Of a stretch of DNA of 64,000 nt, positions 57,333 to 64,000 are shown piece by piece. Each line of letters begins with the position of its first letter. Positions within the stretch are counted from its first letter, which is position 1. This stretch comes from Enoplolaimus lenunculus (lineage: Eukaryota > Nematoda > Enoplea > Enoplida > Thoracostomopsidae). The translations under genes and the position numbers were made by a program. The stretch spans positions 248,001-312,000 of the forward strand of contig JASANG010002871.1 in assembly GCA_030248215.1 (NCBI GenBank), read 5' to 3'. The notes under the pieces are model-generated. The model ran no database searches and had not been told where the DNA came from. It saw only the letters and a program-made list of their open reading frames with translations.

Positions 57333-57503
57333 TAGTCAATGTATAGAACAGGGCCGTAACAGTACTATAACCATATTCCTAAGTGTAAGGATAGGTCTAT
57401 GCATAAAAGCCTAAACCTAAGCGTGAAAATTAGTCCAAAGCTTATAAGCTTACTCTATTGCAGTCGCGCGGAAAAACGGTCCACTTATGATCTCTACATG
57501 GGC
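57333..57503. repeat. TTAGGC-core MITE just upstream of tetraspanin exon 1
   Basis: TAGTCAATGTATAGAACAGGGC to TTATGATCTCTACATGGGC; begins 9 bases 5' of the first ATG, so it would form most of the 5' UTR or proximal promoter if exon 1 is right. Confidence 0.55.
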
Positions 57504-57738
57504 GATCGCATATGAACCACCAAAGCAACTAGCTTAGAGACGTTTCGCGTGGTACGCCATATACAGGTATATATACATTCTTATCAATAACATAAAAAAC
57601 CCGAAACAGGTTTCATCAAATTGTACTATTTTGTGTGAAATTGTTTTTCTGCATATCTCAAAAGTGCATCATGACAAATCGTAGCCCGACAACTCGTTAC
57701 GAGAAAACTTGTATACTGTATATTTCACCGAATCGGTA

Positions 57739-58343
57739 TGATTTTTGGCTGCGACACTGCTCCGGAGTGATTTTTGGATGCGACACTGCTCCGGAGTGAT
57801 TTTTGGATGCGACACTGCTCCGGAGTGATTTTTGGATGCGACACTGCTCCGGAGTGATTTTTGGATGCGACACTGCTCCGGAGTGATTTTTGGATGCGAC
57901 ACTGCTCCGGAGTGATTTTTGGATGCGACACTGCTCCGAGTGATTTTTGGATGCGACACTGCTCCGGAGTGATTTTTGGATGCGACACTGCTCCGGAGTG
58001 ATTTTTGGATGCGACACTGCTCCGGAGTGATTTTTGGATGCGACACTGCTCCGGAGTGATTTTTGGATGCGACACTGCTCCGGAGTGATTTTTGGATGCG
58101 ACACTGCTCCGGAGTGATTTTTGGATGCGACACTGCTCCGGAGTGATTTTTGGATGCGACACTGCTCCGGAGTGATTTTTGGATGCGACACTGCTCCGGA
58201 GTGATTTTTGGATGCGACACTGCTCCGGAGTGATTTTTGGATGCGACAGTGCTCCGGAGTGATTTTTGGATGCGACACTGCTCCGGAGTGGTTTTTGGAT
58301 GCGACACTGCTCCGGAGTGATTTTTGAATGCGACACTACTCCA
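57739..58343. repeat. 29-bp minisatellite, about 21 units
   Basis: Unit GCGACACTGCTCCGGAGTGA + TTTTTGGAT, almost invariant; one unit lacks a G. Because 29 is not a multiple of 3, three overlapping minus-strand frames are open. Lies about 415 bases upstream of the tetraspanin ATG. Confidence 0.85.
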
Positions 58344-58537
58344 GGTCAGGTTATTATGGGTATTTTCATCGGAAATTTCCGTATTCCTGCATGTCTCCTT
58401 GTTTTATTTTGAAAATTCTATCAACACTAAACAGTAACTTAATTAAAATGCAATTTGCGAAACCAGGTAACTTCTCTATTAAGAAGTTGAGGGTCATACG
58501 ATATGAATGCAATAGCAGCTTGAAGTAAAACCTCTGC

Positions 58538-58660
58538 CATGTAAAGATCAGGGGCGGAACGTTTTTCTGTTGGACTCCAATAGAGTAAGCTTAAGCTTTA
58601 GACTATTTTTTGTCTGGCTGAAGTTTAGGCGTAATCTTAGGCTTAGGCGTAAGCTTTGAT
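58538..58660. repeat. TTAGGC-core MITE, truncated
   Basis: CCATGTAAAGATCAGGGGCGG start and CTTAGGCTTAGGCG core; no right end. A smaller fragment (GGACGGAACGTTTTTGTGCGG) lies at about 61915-61965. Confidence 0.45.
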
Positions 58661-58859
58661 TCAATTTTCGGTCCTATATTCGCCGAAGCATCGTAATTCG
58701 TATAAAATTTTCTGGTGAAGTTAAATGATTTTATAAGGACAGTAACTGAAAATTTTGCCATTAAGCGTTTCTCACAGGAACATTTTCGATTGTATCATTT
58801 TAAGTTAGGATTTGGACCCGACTCTGTAGTGGAAAACTCTTACCACCATCACCACTCAC

Positions 58860-59089
58860 ATTTTTAACTGAGAATGAGTTGAATCCACTCAGAACTGTGA
58901 GCTCTGAATTAGGTCGTTCACAACTCAGAATTCTGAATTAATTGAACTCATTCTGAGTTCATTACTTTACTCACCCGGAATTAAATAAGCTCAGAGCGAG
59001 TCACCGTTTATTGTTTTGAACTCAGAAATAATCAGAAATGACTAATTAGCTCTCTGAGTTGATTAATCAATTTATCAGAATTTACAGTG
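58860..59089. repeat. CACTGTAAATTCC MITE, 5' truncated
   Basis: Starts inside the element (TTTTTAACTGAGAATGAG), ends GAATTTACAGTG. Confidence 0.55.
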
Positions 59090-59194
59090 TTGGAGATTTT
59101 GCACAGCACATACCCGATAGAAATTGCTAAACAATGTGCATTGAGCGAGTATTAATACTTCAAATATACAGTTTGCGCTAAGTTACTCATAGGA

Positions 59195-59442
59195 CACTGT
59201 AAATTTCAGCTAGTTGATTTTAACTCAGAATGAGTTAAATCTTTCAGTCTGAGTTAGAACTATTAGAACTGAGAATTTTGAATTGATTCAAATCATTCTG
59301 AATTAATCAACTTTCTCAGAGTCTACAAAACTCAGAGTAAGAATCAACTCAACTCAGAGTGAGTTAATGTTTACTGATATTAGTTCCGAAATAACTAATT
59401 CGCTAGCTGAATTGATTAATCAACTCATTGGAATTTACAGTG
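59195..59442. repeat. CACTGTAAATTCC MITE
   Basis: Ends CACTGTAAATTTCAG and GGAATTTACAGTG. Confidence 0.62.
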
Positions 59443-59557
59443 CCCATATGCTCACTTCATTCGACAATGGTTTAAATAAATTATCGCTAAACGAGATTGT
59501 TGCAATAATTGCTGTGAAACTGTTCAGAAACTATATATATCATTGCTAGCAGGCGCT

Positions 59558-59829
59558 TTAACCCCTTCTCACATTGAGTTGCCCATAGGCAACTCAGCGC
59601 AGTGTATATACATTAAATAATATATATCGCACAGTGTTTAACAATTGCAACAAATATGCATAGTACTAAATCACCACAAGACGTGAGAGCCCCCTCGGGC
59701 TCGATCGTCAAGCTCCTATAGCTGAGTGTTGATGGTATACGCGTCCCACTCCAGTCACTGGAGTGTCGAATCCTAGCATAAAAGTAGGTCTCAGGGGAAA
59801 TAGAAGATATTCATGTGATAAGGGGTTAA
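59558..59829. repeat. piggyBac-like TTAA MITE with tRNA-like segment
   Basis: Complete: TTAACCCCTTCTCACATTG to GTGATAAGGGGTTAA, 272 bp including both TTAA sites. Confidence 0.68.
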
Positions 59830-60095
59830 CGTACAATTCTTTGCTCGGAAATGAGTTTGTTATTTGTTCTATTTTCTCCCTAAACATTCTTGTGTTTGGA
59901 ATAACGCATGCGGGCTAATTAATTGTAGCGTTTAACAGTTGCCGAGGGAGCAACAATAATGAAACTCTAAACGAACAAATTGCAAAGTGGGTTGTAGTAA
60001 TATGGACCGAACCGGTGGGGAATTTCATAACGGCCCGGTCGACGGAATCCTGCGGACTGGCCCAGTCCCACACCTATGGATTGTAGTGACGATGT

Positions 60096-60306
60096 GGTCC
60101 ATGTAAAGATCAGGGGCGGAACATTTTTCTGCGAAACTGCAATAGTGTACTAAAATCAACTCACTGGAATTTACAGTGTATAGCTTACGCTTAATACTTT
60201 ATTTTTTGCTTACGTTTAGGTTTAGGTATAAGTTCATTCTGACGGGTAGGCTTAGGTTTAGGAAAATGCTTATACTGCAGTCACGGCCCTATCCTGTCCG
60301 TTGGCC
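60096..60306. repeat. TTAGGC-core MITE, perfect 8-bp duplication
   Basis: GACGATGT at 60088-60095 and 60307-60314 flanks GGTCCATGTAAAGATCAGGGG...GTCCGTTGGCC. A 35-bp end of a CACTGTAAATTCC MITE (about 60147-60180) sits inside. Confidence 0.75.
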
Positions 60307-60518
60307 GACGATGTTTAGAATTTTACTAAACTGGTTTCCATCGCTTACACAAGGACAAACTTAGGCAAAAAAGTTTGTAGAAACCGGTATTTCCGTTTTC
60401 TTTAAAACCCGAGGCGATTTTTTGTCAACATATTTAGGGTGCGATTATTACAACTGCAAACGTGCAATAGTTCAGTACAGTTGTGCCCGTATTATACAAG
60501 CCAAAAAGCTTTGCGTAA

Positions 60519-60765
60519 ACTGTAAATGCCATTGAGTTGATTTTAACTCAGATTGAATTAAATCGCTCAGTCCCGAGTTAGGACTATCAGAACTCAGAAT
60601 TTTGAATCGATTCAAATCATTCTGAGTTAATTAATCAACTCACCCAGAGTCAACTCAACTCAAGTGCGAGAATCAACTTAACTCAGAGTGAGTTAATGTT
60701 TACTGATATTAATTCAGAAATAACCAACTCGCGAGCTGTATTGATTAATCAACTCATTAGAAATT
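60519..60765. repeat. CACTGTAAATTCC MITE, degraded ends
   Basis: GAGTTGATT words and internal order conserved; terminal CACTG and CAGTG changed. Confidence 0.5.
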
Positions 60766-60879
60766 AAACGTACGAGCGTCAAACGGCATCAAAACGAATA
60801 AGAAGCATAGCTAAAACCGTTACGTATTCGCTTGTTATTATACGTCATATAAAATACCAAATTATACCGAACTTTATTA

Positions 60880-60885
60880 GAATTA
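60880..60885 (-). promoter_or_regulatory. possible polyadenylation signal AATAAA
   Basis: AATAAA on the minus strand about 460 bases past the stop of the Cys-rich gene. An hAT-like element (61008-61311) lies between, which could have lengthened the 3' UTR. Confidence 0.25.
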
Positions 60886-61007
60886 AAAATTTTTTAAATT
60901 TTCACTTAATGAACCCAACAATACATTTGTCACACTCAAGACTGAGTTAAATTTGTTTTGTTTGAAAAATTTGACACAAATAAAATCCAACACCTAAACA
61001 GGATCAG

Positions 61008-61311
61008 GGGCGTAGCCAGGATGAAGTAGTTTCTGGTGTGAAACGTTTAGTTTTGATAGACAAATTAACATACTGAACCTGAACATTACACGTGCCTATA
61101 TCCGGATTGTCCGCACCCAGAGCACTGCCAGAGGGGACTCAGCCTTACTTGAAAAATTTTGACCCTCTAAAAACGTTTCAAGCTTAAGGCGGTCATCAGA
61201 AACGCTTGTATGCCACTACTAATCATATATATATACCTTTCGCAAAATAACCTGGCTATTGGTGGGACGGCTCAACGCTCAACCCAATCAGAATATCTTG
61301 GCTACGCCCGA
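61008..61311. repeat. hAT-like element with CAGGGGCGTAGCCAGG end
   Basis: CAGGGGCGTAGCCAGGATG to CTTGGCTACGCCCGAG, 300 bp, immediately 3' of the Cys-rich gene's stop codon (35 bases). Confidence 0.55.
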
Positions 61312-61345
61312 GTCGCGATTTAGATTTTCAAGCTATTAGCGTTAT

Positions 61346-61674
61346 TTATCCTCCGACAACATTTTGCAAGAACAACTGACGTCCAAGGTCAGGGTTAGAT
61401 TGAATTGGAGACGGGTTTCCACCGAGGTTCAAAAATGGTGTACTTCCAAGGTTAGCGAATTGAGGTTGACGCAACGGACTGAACAAAGGTCGTGGACGAG
61501 CTACAGTGGGATTGCCCAATGCTGGATTGCGAAGAAGAGCTTCGATTGCTTGTCGAGTTGGCGTTTGCTGTTGAGTTGGCTGTGGAGCTCGTGGTGGAAC
61601 TCCGGCGAAACCACGTGGCGGAGGTGGACCGGCTCTGCCGCCTACACGACGGCCACGTGAGCATCCGTTTGGAG
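61346..61674 (-). CDS. Cys-rich gene, terminal Pro/Gln-rich exon
   Basis: Acceptor AACGTTTTCAG; 109 codons to TAA, GC-rich against AT-rich flanks. The tail has QAIEALLRNPALGNP and FANLGSTPFLNLGGNP blocks. Confidence 0.68.
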
Positions 61675-63509
61675 CTGAAAACGTTAAAAAAAGCTAAAGA
61701 TTAAGGTGAAAATTTGAAAATATAGAAAATAGAAAATTTAAAGAATTTTAAAACAAAAGTACATTTTCTGCCTGCTTACAATACAAGATTTCCATTTCTT
61801 TTGCGTACAATCGCTTTGATGGAAGACGAATATTGCTACTGTTTCGCTTATCAGAAGAGTGAACCAGTATAACTTTATTTTTGCACCTATGAGTGTTTAG
61901 GAGCAAGCAAACATAAAAGGACGGAACGTTTTTGTGCGGGACTGCAATAGAGTAATCTTTAAACAATGTTAACAACGTTTCGTGCCTTTAATCACAGTTT
62001 TCAAACGGTTCAACTTGATCGAAAGGCCTAATTTACAGTTAATTTTTACCTGGAGAAACGTCACATTACGAGGTTTAGCAACCAACAAAATTTGTTTTCT
62101 TTCAACTGAACGCAAAGTTGATGTTGGTAACATTGCTCAGTTGTGTTGAAAAGCGCCTACTCTAGCAGATCAAAAGGGGAACTCACACCCCACCCGTCAG
62201 AAAATATTTTGTCATTAAATAGTATGGTCTCTACGTCACAATTTTCTCCCTCAGTAATTTGGTACATACGTTTGTAGTATACTTATAACGTTTTTTTAGC
62301 CCATTCCCCGTCAGAAATTTTTTTGATCCGCTGCTGACTGCTGGACAGCGAAGTCTAAAAGCGTTTGTGACGTTTCAGATCTGAGTAGTATCAACAGTTC
62401 AGTGAGCGTTGTGCGTTTCAAAACAACATTTGAAAACCTGACCAATCAACAGCCAAATTATAAACACTGCATTGACACAAAATCTTACATGGAATATTGC
62501 CTCGACCGTCTTGTCGGCGTACGTTTTCTTGAAAAACACAAAATGCACCCTGTGGGCATTGATTGCAGTTGAAATTTGGATTGACCAAGATCGGAGATTG
62601 CGGTGAAATTACAGCTAAATCTGCAACACGACAATTTCGGCCACTGCATTTGCAGCAATTCTAAAATTGCACAACAAATTCATTATTTACTGCCTGAGAG
62701 AAATTTAGTTCCACACAAACTATATATGTGTTACAAACATATATATATGTATATATACATATACATATATACATATATATAATATATTGTTATAAACATA
62801 TATACAAATATATATTATTTATTATATATGTATACATATACATTATATATATATGCATAGCCACAGAACCTATTCAGCCATATCGCCAATATGGCTAGCC
62901 ATGGCACAACTTTCCATGGCGAGTATCCACCGTAGAAACGGTGCCTAATTATTGCTTCGTATGTAGGAAAATCAAACTGTTTCTCACAAGATGCAGAAGT
63001 AATTGGGGCATTCAAAAACACTGAATAGAGCAGACGCCAATAAAAATGCGCTCCGAAACTATTGACAAAAATACCTATCCGAAATGACGTTCCGTTGTTT
63101 CAAAGAGGGGGTAATTCCGGCTGCGAATAGGATGAGTGAAAGGGGATCGCGGTTAAAGCAATTGTGAGCAGGTATACTCGCGGGTCAAAAATAAATCTTT
63201 ATCCAGTTTACATCGCTGCTATCCAGTATAAGCTTAAAAACGGTGTATTTACATTACCTACTCGAATATTTCTGGGTGTTGAAGTAGGTTTTAATTAAGG
63301 TCAATTGCTAATCAAGTTAAACTAACTCGATGTTTTGAACATTTCTATGAGAAATTTAACCCTTAAAATTGTAAAATTTGAAAAAAACAACTTGTCGAAA
63401 CGTACATCTGTAGCGCATCCTTGTGGATTGGCTCCTTGTCGGAACGGTAAGGGACAGTTCCATAACGCACGACTGGGACAATGAAGACCGTTAGGGTCCC
63501 GGCAAGCCT
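61346..63509 (-). CDS. Cys-rich protein with Pro/Gln-rich tail, 3' three exons (5' end beyond window)
   Basis: Three exons (63509-63406, 62660-62489, 61674-61346) join with matching phases (0, 1) into about 200 residues ending NVVGG and TAA. Seen: twelve cysteines in the first 105 residues, as CRDPNGLHC, WNCPLPF, PQGC, NCCKCSGRNC, FNCNQCPQGAFC and NGCSRG, followed by a basic RGRR patch and a tail rich in Pro, Gln, Arg and Leu (GPPPPRGFAGVPPRAPQPTQ...). No transmembrane segment in the visible part. The pattern suggests a secreted or matrix protein with repeated small disulfide modules, but I recognise no family. The first visible exon starts in phase 1, so an upstream exon exists, probably beyond 64000. 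The opposite strand is also open over 61364-61704, but without splice logic. Confidence 0.68.
62489..62660 (-). CDS. Cys-rich gene, middle exon
   Basis: Acceptor CAATTTTAG, donor GTAAGA; 57 codons with CCKCSGRNC and FNCNQCPQGAFC; phase 0 in and 1 out. Confidence 0.68.
62730..62855. repeat. TATATA/CATATA microsatellite
   Basis: Alternating TA with scattered CATA units, in the middle of a Cys-rich-gene intron region. Confidence 0.75.
63406..63509 (-). CDS. Cys-rich gene, first visible exon
   Basis: Acceptor GGTATTTTAG, donor GAT|GTACGT; encodes CRDPNGLHCPSRALWNC and PLPFRQGANPQGCATD; phase 1 in and 0 out. Confidence 0.65.
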
Positions 63510-63552
63510 CTAAAATACCAAAAATGATCCAAACGATTAAGTATTTGTTTTA

Positions 63553-63790
63553 TTAACCCCTTCTCACGCAGAGTTGACTCGGATGAACTCGGCGCAATGG
63601 TCTTTGTAGTGAATAATGTACAATACACTGCGCATAACGATTACTACGCGTATACGTTGAGTAAAATATCCACAAGACGTGAGAGCACTGTCGAGCTGGA
63701 GCATTATACTCTTACAGCTGAGTGGTTATAATAAACACCTCCTACGTCTGAGTCTTCGATGTTCGAATTCGAGCATAAAAGTAAGTCTGA
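63553..63790. repeat. piggyBac-like MITE, right end degraded
   Basis: TTAACCCCTTCTCACGCAGAG start, CAGCTGAGTGGTTATAATAA and GTTCGAATTCGAGCATAA inside, no clear right TTAA. Confidence 0.52.
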
Positions 63791-64000
63791 GATAAAATTG
63801 ACAAAGTATTAAAGTAAATTTGCAATAAGTGAAAGCGCTAGCAACGTAACAAATTGTTTATTTGGAAATATATCTCGAATGAAAATATACTGGTCCCGGT
63901 TACTCTCAACATATATTTGTGCTAAAATATAAATTTTAGAAAACTTTGTGAATTTAATAATTTTGTTAGCCCCAGCCAAAAATTGACCTGCATTTTGCAC

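Noticed and set aside
57669-58336. Three overlapping frames of about 200 codons
   Set aside because: All come from the 29-bp minisatellite read in three phases.
57739-58343. CRISPR-like array (29-bp repeats)
   Set aside because: There are no spacers between units and the host is eukaryotic; a simple minisatellite.
61364-61704. Plus-strand and second minus-strand frames over the GC-rich block
   Set aside because: The Pro/Gln-rich minus frame has the acceptor, phase match and stop; the others are shadows.
62815-63021. Minus-strand frame with an FYGGYSPWKVVPW segment in a Cys-rich-gene intron
   Set aside because: Its possible acceptor would put a stop in the phase-0 frame required between the neighbouring exons.
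1-64000. LTR retroelement, LINE or virus-like genes
   Set aside because: No reverse transcriptase, integrase, capsid or envelope-like frame, and no long direct repeats, seen on either strand.

Overview
This is an AT-rich stretch of an animal nuclear genome. The genes have introns of about 0.7-3.9 kb with GTAAGT-type donors and pyrimidine-AG acceptors, and they encode metazoan-type proteins. The host is probably an invertebrate. The intron style would suit an ascidian, but nothing here proves the phylum. There is no prokaryotic gene layout, CRISPR array, rRNA, LINE reading frame or retroviral/LTR reading frame that I can see.

Genes. (1) Plus strand, 3914-11168: the last four exons of a transcription-factor-like gene. 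All introns are phase 1, the visible part is about 447 residues, and the W-x-F...NP-LL...P-x-YYS tail resembles the C-terminal activation region of Pax2/5/8. The DNA-binding exons would lie left of the window. (2) Minus strand, 25122-25484: a possible single-exon small secreted protein. (3) Minus strand, 35198-39554: a complete four-exon, 375-residue fold-type II PLP enzyme of the threonine/serine dehydratase - serine racemase family, with altered active-site residues. (4) Minus strand, 43519-57324: a complete seven-exon, 256-residue tetraspanin with only phase-0 introns. (5) Minus strand, 61346-63509 and running off the right edge: a Cys-rich module followed by a Pro/Gln-rich tail, not recognised. 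Short candidate exons of uncertain status lie at 2952-3011 and 32810-32952, both on the minus strand.

Everything else is dominated by short non-autonomous DNA transposons and tandem repeats. Main families: (A) a TTAGGC-core MITE of about 160-220 bp, more than 35 copies or fragments, 8-bp target duplications (GGATATGC, GACGATGT, ATTCGCTG, GAGATTC); (B) a CACTGTAAATTCC...TTTACAGTG MITE of about 250 bp built of GAGTTGATT-like words, about 20 copies, TA target duplication; (C) a CACTGCAAAAAATGG...GCAGTG palindromic MITE rich in GAGTCAAATTGACTC, 11 copies; (D) hAT-like MITEs with a CGTAGCC terminal motif and 8-bp duplications; (E) a TTAA-flanked piggyBac-like MITE carrying a tRNA-like promoter segment; and smaller families (the GGATATCCGTTTCCG element, a CACGTGCAAGTTT element, a TATCACCAGTT element, a GC-rich element). 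They insert into one another often enough to give empty-site comparisons.

Large structures: a 239-bp inverted repeat with one mismatch inside a tetraspanin intron (50878-52062), a 45-bp minisatellite interrupted by an hAT-like MITE with a perfect duplication (48430-49300), a 29-bp minisatellite of about 21 copies some 415 bp upstream of the tetraspanin start (57739-58343), and a large palindrome at 18244-18529. The unlinked gene types do not suggest a shared pathway.
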